From assembly GCA_964036275.1 (NCBI GenBank), contig OZ038439.1, forward strand, positions 11,302,904 through 11,366,903: 64,000 nucleotides of DNA. The letters run 5' to 3'. A program made the translations under genes and the position numbers. The DNA is from Litoditis marina (taxonomy: Eukaryota > Nematoda > Chromadorea > Rhabditida > Rhabditidae). The notes under the pieces are model-generated. The model was given only the letters and a program-made list of their open reading frames with translations. It did not search any database and had not been told where the DNA came from. Shown here in pieces: positions 22,674-35,800 of the stretch. Numbering within the stretch: position 1 is the first letter of the stretch; the number at the start of each line of letters is the position of its first letter.

Positions 22674-23261
22674 ATTTTTATCGAATATATTACACCCTAA
22701 AACGGTACGTTTTGGAGATAACAAGTGATTTTTGTGTTTTACTCAGTCTTCCGTCGAGCCGAAGCAGCTTGACTAATCCAATCGGTGATGTAGTCCGTGG
22801 AACTGAATACTTGGAAACAGTTTTTTTTTCAATGTTTTTAGAAATATGATTCAACATGGTCAGTTTCACTGTTGCGGGATCAATTTACTCCAAAGAAGAT
22901 GAAATCCCGATTAGAACAACTACAAACTTCAGTTACGATGATTTGCAGTGGTAACTTGAAACATTGGATTCAACTCCTGTGTCCGATTCTTTGATGTTGT
23001 ACTCGTACTTTGTGGTAAAGCTTTTTTCCAGTTGCCCACTTATTTGTGAGGTTTACGTTTATCTAACCATATTCGTATGATCGTAAATTCACCCTGCTAG
23101 GTTTGAAAAATCTTCTATTGACCAATATATCTCTCCTGATCTGCGTGAAAGTTATGTGATTGGGGTTAGTTTTTCCGATGCTCTCATTAGGTTGTAATTG
23201 TCTTCTTTTCGAACAACTCTCGCTCTTCATTTCGCCGCGATAACGACATTTCGCTTTTCTT

Positions 23262-23330
23262 TGCGGTAGAGAGAGAGCTAGAGACGGAGAGGATTAGAGA
23301 AGGAGAGAGAGATAGAGAGAGAGAGAGACC
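23262..23330. repeat. GA-rich microsatellite
   Basis: About 70 bp of imperfect (GA)n on the plus strand. Confidence 0.8.
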
Positions 23331-24074
23331 CACTTAGGTCAGTTGTGTTCGAAAACAAGGCTTTTCTCGCGGATACAGCATACTGGTTCTAGTTGTGGCG
23401 AAGTAGTTCGATCACAGTTCTGATTTATGGGTAACTAGGCAATTGGAGCGGTGTGAACAGTCGAGTTTCGAATTGAAAAGGTGTAGGTTCACGTGTTTCA
23501 CGTGTTTCACGTGTTGGAGAAGTTATACTCATTAATTTACACGTCGAAAAGATCGCTACATAAGTTGCACAGTACTCTGTACTCAATGAAGTGTAAAAAT
23601 TTATGTACTAGATAGGTTTTAAGTTTAAGTGTTCAGATTGATTTTACTAATACTAAATCGTCAGCGTATTGGATCAACTCCGATGTAAACGTTTGATTGT
23701 GAGTTCATTCCAAATTAGTGAACTAATGTAGATATCAAACACCATTGGCTGCCCATGTATCAGTAGAAACAGTAAAATGGACAATCGTTCACTTTACGAT
23801 TACACGCTTTGTTTTGTAAAATGCTAAATTTTCACGTACGTGACCCAGTACTAGACCGAAATGATTCGCTTATTCGCGAAATATTCCAAGCATCTGGTCT
23901 GCACTTTTTTCGCTGCCATTATGAAATCATCGGCGTCTCGTTTTCTCGAACAATCCAGGCGAAATCTTGTCTTTTTGCGATAATTTCCCCTCGAATCCGG
24001 AAAACTGAACTCTACTTTGGGCGAAATCTCGGGGCGAGCGCGTGAATTCCTACACCAAAAGGGGAACCGAGATT

Positions 24075-24310
24075 AGGGGCTTGTATAGTTCGTTTCATCG
24101 ACTTATAACCTTCTACAGTAATATTCTTAAACTTATAGTTCAAATTTTGGTATGTTGGCGTTTTTGGATTTTCTTCAAATGTTGGCAATGTCTTCTGCAC
24201 CTTTCCTACTACAAACTCTAAAAGTTTGAAACTGAAATAATTAATTATTTATTAAAAAAAGCCTCCTGAATATTTTACGAACTACTGTAGAAGGACATCG
24301 ATTGGTGACA
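24075..24310 (-). repeat. family-11 element with conserved short ORF, copy 1
   Basis: Its two ends share CGACTTATAACCTTCTACAGT-like and ACTGTAGAAGGACATCGAT words. On the minus strand it encodes an open stretch containing [15 protein letters not shown] and ITVEGYK. Homologous copies are at 45050-45290 and 45405-45640. Confidence 0.65.
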
Positions 24311-24660
24311 CAGAGTATAAACAGTAAACTACTAGTAAAATGTGGAGTCACGTGAAACGTGTAAACTGTTTGCAAAGATGAAGCGTCTAATTACAATAGA
24401 TTTGCCACGTTTCACGGGACCATTTAATGATTTACTTTGAATACATAGAAAGGGTTGTGTAAATTGCTAGTAACATGCATTTTGATGTGAAAAGTTTAAA
24501 ACACATTATTCTCCACATACGTGAAATTGAAAAGTGCACAATTGCTGGTGTTTTTGAATGTTTCACGTGACTGCTAGACGATCCACTTCAAGTATACCGA
24601 CCATGAAAACGGCAGTCAACATTTATTTTCATTTGATATGCGTGAAACACTTCAGAGTTC

Positions 24661-24837
24661 AGGAGTACGTCTGCTAGAAGATCCCGGCACCTTCATCCCA
24701 TCCTGCGTCTCTCGCTCCGACTCACTACTTCTCGTCTCTTACATCCCGGCGGGATGTGAGAGCAGAGAAATAGCATTATATTTGAGGAGACGCAGGCTGG
24801 GATGAAGGTACCGGGATCTTCTAGCATACGTACTCAG
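24661..24837. repeat. hairpin MITE, family 2, copy c
   Basis: Full-length: left end GAGTACGTCTGCTAGAAGAT, right end GATCTTCTAGCATACGTACT, and ATCCCGGCGGGAT near the middle. Confidence 0.9.
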
Positions 24838-25549
24838 AGGCGTGCAAAGATAGAGTGAAAAACTGCAAAAAGTGACCACTTCAAAATCCACCTTGCAGGC
24901 AGTATCGTACGTCTGCTTTTGGATTGCAAAAACCATATAGTTTCTTTCCTAGCTTCTGCCATCTAGTTAGTTTCTGTTTCATGAAACTGATCTAGCAGCT
25001 CATGATTCCGGAATCCGGATCAATTTCAGCCATCAGCATTATGCACAACGCCCTAACGATAACTACAAAATCGGTGCACGAAGTTTACGCTTGGAGCGTG
25101 GACGCCGTCGTCGTGTAAAAACATTTCGGCATTTTAATTTTCAAGATTTCAAACTCGTCTCTTTACATAATATATTTCACCCTAGAACACGTCTTTATTA
25201 GAGGTCAGTTTTTTTCTCAGGATTCAATTTAGAGTCTATTAATTTCTGAAATTGATCGTGTAAATACTGTTTCTTATTATCCTTTGTAAATCTGTAAAAC
25301 CGGGGGGTTTTGTTTTAAATAAGGGAGTTACACATTTTCAGTTATAAAACGGAACTTATTGGAAATAGTGGAAATCGGAAAACCACCTTTTTAAGAGTTA
25401 GAATTATGATCGAACGATCTGAGCCAAGTTCTCTACAATTCCCACAAAAGCCTATTCAAGTGGTTTCTCAAAGTTGGTTGTAGAGGGAGTTTGTTCATTG
25501 AGGGGTGTTTGTTTCTTAGTAAATATTAATTTGTTTACAGACCAGTTAG

Positions 25550-28500
25550 ATGAGTGAGAGGTGCGTTTTCTGTGGCTGGAAACGTGCTAGTTCTGCTTCG
25601 CATATTCGATTCTTTTCAATTCCCAAGGATCCCGGACTAAAACGACTTCGCTGGCTGCACGTCATCGATAAGAAGGTGGGATATTTGTGTTGAACTGTAT
25701 ATGAAAACTCGAGAACTAGCAGAAAAATAAGAAATATGTTTCATATTTTGGAGTTTTATAAGATAGCCAATAGTCATTATTCTCCAGACAAAACTCTAAT
25801 TTGCTGTTTTCTCTTTGAAAATGTGCGTCTCACTTAATTTGCTAAGCATGAACATGATATACTAACTCACAACTTACAACTAAGTAAGTTGGTTTATCAT
25901 GTTTATGAGTAACTTGTGTAAATTCAATTCAAACCACAAACAAGTTTCGCTGTGACGACTAGGCTAGGTAATCCAACAACCGAAGTTTGACAAATTGTAT
26001 TGTCCGGTTTTCGCAATTCTAAAAACGTACCTTTTTTATCTTTATCGGAATGCATTTCACACTTTCGTATTCAGGATCTTCGCAAATCGGACAAAGTTTG
26101 CAGTTTGCACTTTCATTTTGGCCGACCTTCCAACGACCCGTCACACATGGATTTCGTACCTCATCTGTGCATCAATCCGAATCAGGTGGATAATAAGGTA
26201 CGTGACCAATTATGTAGTTGTTCTCTCGTTTTCTTTCAAGATCATTGATTTTTTTTTCATCTTTCTGATAATCAAATGCATTTGTAGTTCGTTATAGAAA
26301 AGGGATGGAAAAAAACTATAACACAGAAACAGAAGTGTAGTGAACGTAGTACCAGGTTCCACGCTGGATGGACATACACCACCAAGCGTCCATTATTGGT
26401 TATATAATCTCGGATCTCGCGACCCCTCCAAAACTGCACGATTTATATTTTTTGGAGATCTTGCCGTTGTAGGACAGACTTTGTTGTTACCATTGTGAAC
26501 CTGAGTTAAATTTTCGTTTAAAATAACTAAAATATTTCATTTCAGGTCTTGGAGTATCTGGAGGGCGAAGTTCCCGTAGATAGCCACAATGCCCCACAGC
26601 CGCAGCAAGCGGGAACGACTTCAAATGAACGTGAGTTGTTGTTTATTTGTTCTATTTGTTTACATACTCCAGTAAAAATGTCCGAATAGTCAATTGTCAC
26701 GATAATGTGGAGAACGGCTGTTTCTACACTGTTTCGTCATTGTTTGAAATCATACACCACCAAGGCCTCCTACAAGACAAGATGGAGGGTTGTGAACTAG
26801 TTTCTTCGAAAAGTACGGGTCGCGAGTGGAATACCAGTAAATTTTATACAAAACTAGTGAAAATCAAATCAAAAATGAATGATAATCGCAGTTTTGAACT
26901 ATTTTCGAGGTGTCGCGACTCAATAAAGAGCATGTATCGCGAGCTTTCAGCAAAAATGAGAAACCCTTGGCGGTGTATGTTTGAAATTTTTTCCTATTTC
27001 TGATGCTAAATCAGAGACTTTGGCGTAGTCAACTCAAAAAGCTGAAATCGGTAACAATTGTTCGATGACAATACGATTACGTAATTTTGCTATGGAAATA
27101 GTCCATTGTTCATGCAAAAGCAGAAGATCACGAATACCTGCAAAAAAGGAGTTGCTATGATTTATTATACGACCATACTATGTGGAAGTCACGTGTTAAA
27201 TCACGAATAAATCTATTCTATTCTATTCTATTCATATACCCTACATTCATCTTTGAAATGTTGCTATCCACACCCATATACTAGTAAGGTCTGGCTGAGC
27301 GACGAAAAGTAGTCCGTTTTCAGATGTCAACAGGTGAAAATTTATGATTTTTCATCAAAGGTAGACCGATTTTCTTCTTTTGGGCGAAAAAGTAGTTCGT
27401 TTTTTTTCGAATTTTTCTGACTATTCGGACAACTTTACTGGTGTATGTCCACACCCCATGATTTGTTTATTTTTTCAGAGAGAGAAAGAGAACCGCAACC
27501 GGAAATACTGGAAGAAATGACAGAACAGGAGCAGGAGGCAGCTAGAAAGCCAAATATACTCAGGAAACGGAAGGTACTACTTTTCTATTGTTTTTTTTTT
27601 TCAATATAGGCAACTTCTTCTAAGTCAATAAGCGGCTTGTTTTTCGTTTTTAGGCTGTGCATTGAATGTATAGTGAATGTCTGAGTTAAAACGTTGAATA
27701 CAAAAAGAAAGCAAAGTTATTCGAAAATCGCGTGCGAATGTGTTCCAAATCTTACAAAAAGAGTTGTTCCCATCTTGGTGTAAAGAATCTTTCATGAATC
27801 ATTGATTGCAAATGGTTGAAACACAATACAAAATAAAACCGAGAAAAAACTTCATGAAAGCACCTGAATTTTTGTGGATGCGAAAGATGCATAGGTTCAA
27901 TGCCAGTACAACTGAAATTAACGTGTTTAACTTAAAAAACGGGCATGACGTATGATACTTATGCAAAAGTGAGTATTTCCCTCGTTTATCGTGTTTCGAA
28001 CAATTTTCGCTTTCCAAATGAGCGTAGGTTCTAGAAATAGGGCGAAACTGAGCATGTGTATACACCATTTGGACTGACAGGGTGTTTTACCTATGGAAAT
28101 ATTTATACAATTTTGTTTCCAGACGATGTCGTCCAACTTTTCGTACTCGCCCATCCCGTATGTGATAAAACCCAGCCACATTCCCACCACACAGAAGTTG
28201 CCGCAGCGAATTGTCAAGGTAGAAGAGTTATGGACAATGGAAATGGACATAGTCTGAATAATCTCGACCATGTTTCTCTTCCATTTGGTAAAAAAATGCA
28301 AAAAAAAAAGAATACCAAAAGAACGACCTCGCTTTAGGACAAAAACGGAATATTTTGACCACTTTCGAAGCGAAATCATTATTTGTTTATGTTCTTAAAT
28401 TGAAGACGGCTTCATTTGTGCGCATATTCACACCTTAATGGACTGGTGGTTCGTGTGTGAACGTCTGAACATGAATACAGTCCTTTCATTCAGAAAAACG

Positions 28501-28604
28501 AGGCAGTTACGTATACGGAGGTGACACCAGCGCGAGTTTCGGTAACGTTCCGAACAGCCGGACCTACACAGTCAGGATCGGGTCCCAACTCTACCAAGAT
28601 TTGA
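25550..28604 (+). CDS. THAP-domain (C2CH zinc finger) protein
   Basis: Probable sequence-specific DNA-binding nuclear protein. Six exons join in phase to 211 aa: 25550-25675, 26075-26197, 26546-26630, 27479-27573, 28123-28218, 28494-28604. Residues 1-72 or so form the THAP domain: Cys5-x2-Cys8 (CVFC), HIRFFSIPKDP, RWLHVI, then Cys51-x2-His54 (CSLHF) and FVPHLCI near the end, equivalent to the family AVP motif. The remaining 140 residues are Gln/Glu-rich, with a basic RKPNILRKRK patch at about residues 134-143. No transposase domain is visible, so it looks like a host THAP protein rather than a P element. The ATG follows TTTACAG directly upstream, which suits trans-splicing. The partner and targets cannot be told from sequence. 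Confidence 0.85.
26745..26975. repeat. element with CATACACCACCAAGG ends, copy 1
   Basis: In intron 3 of the THAP gene. Left end ATCATACACCACCAAGGCCT, right end CCTTGGCGGTGTATG (inverted), about 230 bp. It contains GTCGCGAG and TCGCGAC words. Copies are at 31588-31822, with fragments at 26380-26455, 31950-32115 and 42430-42500. Confidence 0.75.
27280..27452. repeat. element with AGTAAAGTTGTCCGAATAG end, second copy
   Basis: In intron 3 of the THAP gene, just upstream of exon 4. Ends CTATTCGGACAACTTTACTG; interior AAAAAGTAGTTCG and AAAGTAGTCCG words. Related to 9612-9800. Confidence 0.6.
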
Positions 28605-28800
28605 TCGTTGACCTATGATCTTTGATGCGGGGTGAGAATTTGACCTACTCTTTTTTATATAAGGGTTTACGGAAGTAGTGACTCAATGTGGGGGAACTAT
28701 AACACTATCAGGATCGGTTCCCAATTCTGGCGGGACCAAGATTTGATCTTTGGCTTATGATATTTGATGCTGGTAGGAACTTGACCTACTCTTTGTGTCA
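28558..28800 (+). repeat. tandem duplication of the THAP gene's coding end into its 3' UTR
   Basis: The block CAGTCAGGATCGGGTCCCAA..ACCAAGATTTGATC (28569-28605), plus about 55 bases after the stop ending TTTGACCTACTCTTT, recurs with changes at 28707-28798. The second copy carries a 6-base GGCGGG insertion relative to the first and lies after the stop codon. Confidence 0.7.
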
Positions 28801-29818
28801 AATTTTGGGATTTTTAGCAGTAAATTCAATAACTAGTCTTTAGCTAGTTCTGATCGAGTTTTTTTTTGCATTGATTCTTACTTGTATGATGTAAACCACC
28901 AGTTCATCTTACGATTGATTGGTTATCAAATAGGCGTGCAGGAGTGTCTTGGAGCAAAAAAGGATGTTTCAAATGTTCTTGAATCTATGTTTTTTTCAGT
29001 TCCGTTTCAATGTCGTTGGCAAATTTCTACCAATAATTGATCGACTCATAGTGCGATATCCTTCTTTCTCTTAAAATATTCGTCCGACGTGTATAATAGC
29101 TAGTTTATGTCTTCTATTCATTATATTCCCATGTTTTCATATTGTGTAAATAGAATCTTCTGAATATTGCTCTCATGCGGTCCGTTGACCTGCCACTATT
29201 ACGGTATTATGTAAATTGAATGTATAATATAATAAACTTATGCCAATTGTGTTTCAATTTCTATCCAAACTAAAAAGTGAAAATTTAAAATCTATGACAT
29301 GCTGTTGGGTTCAGGAACGTTCGGTTCTTTAGGTTGAGTGGCTGTGTAGTGAAACACTGAGCAGGCTGGTTCAGAATGATCGAAAGACTAGTTTAGTTTC
29401 ATCTGAACCACATTGAACCTTTTGAATGTAGTAATTGTTGATATCTGCTATTATTTTCTCCTGTGACGGTTATCAGGACGGAATTGAATAGTTAAAGGCA
29501 ATGGTCGGTTCGCAATGTTCTTGAATTTTACGGCAAAGTAATATTCAAACTGTCTGATTTCTATCGATTGGCGTTCTATTGTTATACACAAGAAACGTAT
29601 GACTGTTTGTTAAAGGAACGGCACAGTCTGGGTACTGTAGGAAAATACTTAATTTAGTGTAATTCCGTGCAGTTGCGTCGCAGTGTGTCTGCGTAGCCAT
29701 TTTCGACCAGACGACTGCTCCCTTATCGAGTGGGCCATTTTTAATTGAAATCGCCTCCTGCAAACGTCCATTTCGGCATGTATTTCTATATTTATAAGTG
29801 ATTCATTCTACTGCTATT
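28605..29818. other. 3' UTR and intergenic region, no other gene seen
   Basis: Contains the duplicated block above and the presumed promoter of the PACS gene. No coding exon or clear repeat family was found beyond the duplication. Confidence 0.5.
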
Positions 29819-32800
29819 ATGGAGAAAAGTGGTGTGGTCGCTATGCGACTTTTCGCGAATTGGGAAATGGATAGAACCAGCTCCAGCACAGTTCAAAGGT
29901 TGGTTTATGCGTATTTCATGTTTTGAGCGATTCTATTCTTTAACAAACTCATTCATGTATAGCTGAAGTTATCTGCATTTCTATTCCGTTCAACTGTACA
30001 CCTAAGTGCTTGTTTACTACGTTGTTGGAACCGTGAACCGTCTCGTTTTCAGTAGTTCACTAGATCGGTTCGCGTGTTCGTTATGCCTTTGAGTTAAATT
30101 ATGACAGATATATTCTATAATGAACTGAGTCCTGTATAAGTGAAGTTATTTTATGTGTTCATCATTCGACTTTACACCTAAGAAGCACATGTTTACTGCG
30201 TTGTTAGAACCGTGAACGGTCTCGTTTTCAGTTGAACTCCGTTGTTTAAAGTTTTGTTTCAGAATCGGTTAACCGCAGTAATGTATATGTTTCCAGAGTA
30301 TTTACCTTGAGTATCAATCGATTGATATTCAATTCGATGCCCACAGGATCGCCACCTCTGGTTATAACTGCCAAACTACAGGTAAGTATTTTTGTGGGTA
30401 TATTTCGATTTTATGATGGTTCACACCGGTTTACTTGAAGCAAAAAACGATTATGTGGACCAATCCCGTGTCAACAGTCCTTTAAACTGCAATTGAAAAA
30501 TGTATTGCAGTTTAATGGAGTGAAGCGTTGGGATTGGACCACATAATCGTCCTTCGTTAATCTTGTATCATTCGGTTGAAAAGGGCTCTTTTTTGTTGTT
30601 GTTGTGATTCACACCTATGAAATATAAATTTTCTTTCGTTGTAGTATTTTTGATTTCGACTTGTATGTTGTTTTTGGTTCAGACTTCTGGGATGATTTAG
30701 ACCTTAGCTTCTTTGGACCACACATTACGTTGTTTGCTCCTGGAGATTTCAGGGTTCTTTAATTTATATGTTTTTCAGGGTCACAAACGTAATCTTAGGA
30801 CCAATGAGCTGCCAATCGTAGTTTCGCATGGCAAAGTTGACATGGATCTAGACGTCTCGTTCAATATACAGGTATGTCGTCAATTCCAAATCATTTTCAA
30901 AATAGTTTTATTTTTTGCTAGACTTTGATAAAGTTCATTTTTGAAGTTATCAAAATCAACATTAGTTCAGTAGTGAAGCTTAACTAACTTTGTGGTCAGT
31001 TTCGTGTTTCAATTTTCCTATTCTGTTAGGTTATATTCATAGGTAAAATAGTTCAATACCAGTGACACCAGTGGCCGTATTCACCAATCCTCGGGAAGCT
31101 AAATAACCTTCCCGCGGGAAGGTAGAGCACGAAAATAGTGTGCTGGTGGGGAGGGTCCAGAGACGCGGGAAGCTTTTTTTACCTTCCCGGGATATTGGTG
31201 AATACGGCCACAGAATGAACGTGCGTAATCGTACAAACGGGCATAATACTCCTGCAAAAGTGGTTTTTCTTGCGTTCATAGCGTTTCAAACACTTTTCGC
31301 TTCAGAGAATGAGCGTAAGTTCCAGAAGTAGGACAAAATGAGCATGAGTCTTGGGTCAGCGCCAGTTTGACGGGGTATTTTACTTATGGTTATATTTTTA
31401 TTATTTTTGTCTAATAAGTTTTTATCACAGTATCCTCATTTTCTGAAAATGAAGGAGAACATTCTACAAATCATGATTCAACGCAAGCGAAAATACAAGA
31501 ATAGACCGATTCCCGGCGGTTTCAAGACGCTTGCCATAGGTTGGTTTGTTGGTTATAAAGTTTACAAATCGGCTTTTTATTTTAATTAGGCCCATACACC
31601 GCCAAAGCCTCTCACGAAGGGGGGAGTCGCGACCAAATTTAGGTGAAAAGTATGGGTCGCGAGCCGTTAGCTCACAAAACTTCTATAAAACCATCGACAA
31701 TTTTTCCGAAAATAGATAGATGTCGCATGTTTTGGGGGTCTCGAAACAAGAAAAACAGGAGGGGTCGCGAGAATCTAAAGTGAATATGAGGCTCTTGGCG
31801 GTGTATGATTAGGCCTATTTTCACTTTGAAGATATCGGTCATTCTGTTCCATCTCGAGCTCGCCGTGAACATTGACTAGGTCAATGTCTTTTAGGTTTCT
31901 CAAGATTAGATCATGAACTTATCTTTTGATCATAACTCATATTGGTCTTGAAATCTCGCGACCCCTGACCCCTCCAAAACTGCGATTTTTGTCTATATTT
32001 TTTAACGGCTAATTTTGTAGGAAATTCGTCAGTTTCTAACTCGCGACCCCTAATTTTCACATAAATTTGCTCGTGACCCTCCATTTCATAGGAGGTCTTG
32101 GTGGTGTATGAAGTATGATAAGTGGGATATTATCCGGTTTGAAGAGTGGAACATCCCATCTTCCTTACGGAAAACTCGAAAGTTTCGGATGTTGTCATTT
32201 TTTAATAATCAAGAAATTTGGAGTAGATTTTGTGTTATGAGTCCCCCTTCCTCAAGTCCTCCACCTCCACCTCCTCTTTCAGTTATCAGTTTCCAGGTTT
32301 CCACGAAAAATATAGGTTGCCTTTTGATAACATTCTGAATTCATGTGTTGTCCAGGAATAGTTGAGTCATAATATCATGTTATGCATATTCCCAGCTGGA
32401 CTTTACGCTTTACCCTTATGAATTCGGTGCCATGAGTCATTAGAACAATTTTTTTTTGAGGTTCATATTTGATATTCATGAAAGTTCATAATTTTGCAGC
32501 AGAAATAGGCGAATACTTTCCGATTTTGGCAAAAAAAGGTGTTCCTTAAAGAAGGACGATTATGTGGACCAATCGCGAGGCACCGGTCCTTTTAACTGCA
32601 ATTGAAAAATATATTGCAGTTGTGCGGTGGGATTGGTCCACATAATCTTCCATTTTTGAAAGTGAACTTTCGTGGGTACTCGGCCAACTTACTGGTGTAT
32701 GGTCATATATTTATTTGTAGGTATGGTGAATCTGAGCCACCTTCTACAACAGGGAGGATTGAGGGAAATTGTGCTATGGAATGCTGACGAAAATCAAAAG

Positions 32801-35800
32801 GATACTAATACAACTGGTGGGGTATAACACAATACATAAATACATCATAGTTTTCTTTTATATTTCGTCTTATTTGATAAGTGGTTCAAAGTATGATTTT
32901 TGGACCATGCTACATCCTGCCTTTGAAAGTGACATCTGACATTGTACATATTATAGATAGAATAGAAATAGTTTTTTTCGCGATTGAAGATGTGACACAT
33001 CACACATGGCATCTCATTTACATGAGTTCCAAGATTTCTAGAAAAAAAAATGTGGATAGTTTAGCGTGTTGTATAGTATCAAATTTTACAGTGTTCATGT
33101 CAAGCAGATTAGTTTTCTTAGAATATTTTGTTTACTCAACTTGCGCACTGTCCATTGTTTTTTTTGGGTTAACCTTTTTTTCAAATTCAGTTGAATTCAA
33201 ATGATATTTTGGTTAGTTGAATATTCTCTTCAGTACACAGTGTGGGTCGTTTGTGTTTGACATCTTGCCAGACAGTGGCCCTAGATATCGATTGGGATAG
33301 ATCACACAAGAAGATTTCCGAGGGAGCAGAGATCAGCGAGGTAAGGTTTATAAAAAAAGCTGTCTTCTCGAAAGTTTAGTTTTTCTCCATTTCTATGTTT
33401 CCTTTTCAATGTGTCCATATTTTCGGCTACAACCCAGAAATCCAGAGTTTTTCCTCCAAGTAGTGAAATGTAAAGAAGTGTGATGTTTTGACATTTGACT
33501 CTTTGAATGTGTTGTTTGTGTAAAAATTGCTCTGACAGTTTTGATTACTTAATTATAATTTTCATCTCACTTCTGGCCGGCAGTTTATTCTATTCAATGA
33601 CAATATTGAGTTCAGGACGATTCCGATAGTGAATACGACGACATGCCCATGGACAGTGACGTGAACGAGCAGCCGGGAACCGGAAGGAGTCAGAATAGAA
33701 GGTAAGTATTACGTAAAAAGTTCCCTTACTTTCCCAAACATACACTAGTAACATAACATTAGGATAACATTAGATTACATCGGAAAAGTGTCTCTTTATT
33801 ATATTTAAATAACTTCAGTGTCCGACGATTTTGGCATTTGGTTAATATAGGTTCTCAATCAGGGTGGCTACTGGCGACAATGTTTACCTTAAAAAACTCA
33901 ACCTGTCCTTACGGATTTACGTAAATAATACATCACACTCATCACAGTAACCATCGGCTAAGCTTTAGCATTGGCACGCTTGTTTTTGATTCAAAAAACA
34001 TAACAGTAAATATTGACTAAGCTTTACCCTTTACAACTTTGTGGAAATAACAGTAAACATCGGCCAAGCCTTAGCATTGGCACGCTTGTTTTTGGGTGTC
34101 AGGCCGGCTAGATTATTCAATTACGATAGTCATCTCTTATCGCGTGTGTTTATCTATTACATGGTAAACATACGTAGGGAGAAAGCTCGTATCTCGCGAG
34201 CCAGCTGGCGCCGTTTTTGTTCATTTATTTATTTGGTTATCGAATCATCGTATGTTCGTATGCATTGTTTTTGTTCAATAAAAAAAACATTTATTGACTG
34301 AATATGAAAATCTCTCAGAAAACTTGACGTAAGCCTGATTTTGGTATTTTTTGTGGATTGTTCGGTACATTCGTCTGCAAGGTTCAACCATTCTCAAAAT
34401 GAACACTCATGTTCCTTTTAGAGTACAAAATCAGGAACATCGTTCCAATTTAAAAGAATTAAAGATTGGGCGAAAATACGCTAGTTTTGATTTTTTTCGC
34501 GATTTAGATTTAGCCAAGAAGGTCAAAATGGGTCGGGTACAGAGTGAAGCTGTGTGTACCAGCTGTTTTCTAATAATTTCACAAGAATCGATTGTTTTCC
34601 AGAAGTCTGGACATGAAGAGCAAACTGGTTCGACGGAAGAATCTCAAGCAGAAGTTTGTGAATCTGCTGCGAAAGTTCAAAGTACCGGAGGATGAGGTTC
34701 GTTTTCTGGTCATTTTGTTTTGACTTGGACTTTTTTTTCCATCAGTTTAGTACCTGTTTTCACCATTTAATGGCTTGAGCTTTCGTCGACGTTCGTTGGT
34801 TTGGTTTCTGTTTCTTGGGAAAGCTATCATTACTGAAATTCAAAAATCAATCATCTGTTCTATAGGGAGATTCTCGGAGTTTGGAGTGTTGATACTTTTC
34901 ACTAGCTACTTAGCTCGGGTCTAATTTTGTTGTCGCTATGTATAACTTTTGAAATAGCATGTGATTCAGTAAATATTCTGTTCTGTAGTTAATGGATATG
35001 TTTTATTTTCAGTATGTTTGTTCAATATATTCATGTACTCGACACATGCATGCATGAATGGATATCACATGGTGGATTACATATCAACGCTCTTTCCATC
35101 TCAGGTCCTAGCGTCATCCGCGCGTGCCTCGGTTGCTGGAGCCCCGACTGCAAAGGAGCTGGAGGACCTGTTCGAGGAGCTGGAGGAGATGAGCGACTCT
35201 GGTACGTTACGTGTTTTATCTCGATTTACAGAAGGACGATTATGTGGATCATGCGAACGCTTCGGTCCTCTAAACTGCAATACATTTTTCACTTGCAGTT
35301 TAATGGACCGATGCGTCGGGATTGGTCCACACTATCGTCCTATTTCAGAATAAAATTTAAAAAGGTGTGAACATTGCGCTAATGCGCTATAAGGCTATAC
35401 GACGGAATGCATTGGTTCAGCTGTGATAAAATTACGGAAAGAAAACGGATGTTCGTTGTTTGTCTTAAAGTTTCCATAAAGAATTCGATCACAGTTGACG
35501 TTCTTCGAATTTGTGCCAGAATGCCAGTTGAAGCAGAACGATTATGTGAACCAATCCCGTGTAAACGGTCCTTCAACCATTGAACTGCAATTGAAAAATT
35601 TATCGCAGTTCAAAGTACTGAAACGTCCTTCTTTAACAACTTTTTGAATAGTATAAATGATAAAATAGAGCAATTTTACGTTTGTAGGACCCGAGATGGC
35701 CGGTGACAATGTGTCGATTGGCTCGAATCCGCGACCCGCCCTTCGTCCCTTTTTCACTCGAAGCAGGGAGGTTCTGCCCGCTATCTATGATAGGGTGAGG

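Larger units (their letters stand above)
22097..25549. other. intergenic region, no gene seen
   Basis: Upstream regions of the collagen (minus) and THAP (plus) genes. It contains a SINE-like element, a GA microsatellite, a family-11 repeat and a family-2 MITE, listed separately. GTGTTTCAC occurs three times head to tail at about 23490-23515 and again near 24350, 24560 and 24640. No convincing exon was found. Confidence 0.5.

Noticed and set aside
25550..28604. Domesticated or active P-element transposase
   Set aside because: Only the THAP zinc finger is present; there is no RNase H-like region and the protein is 211 aa.
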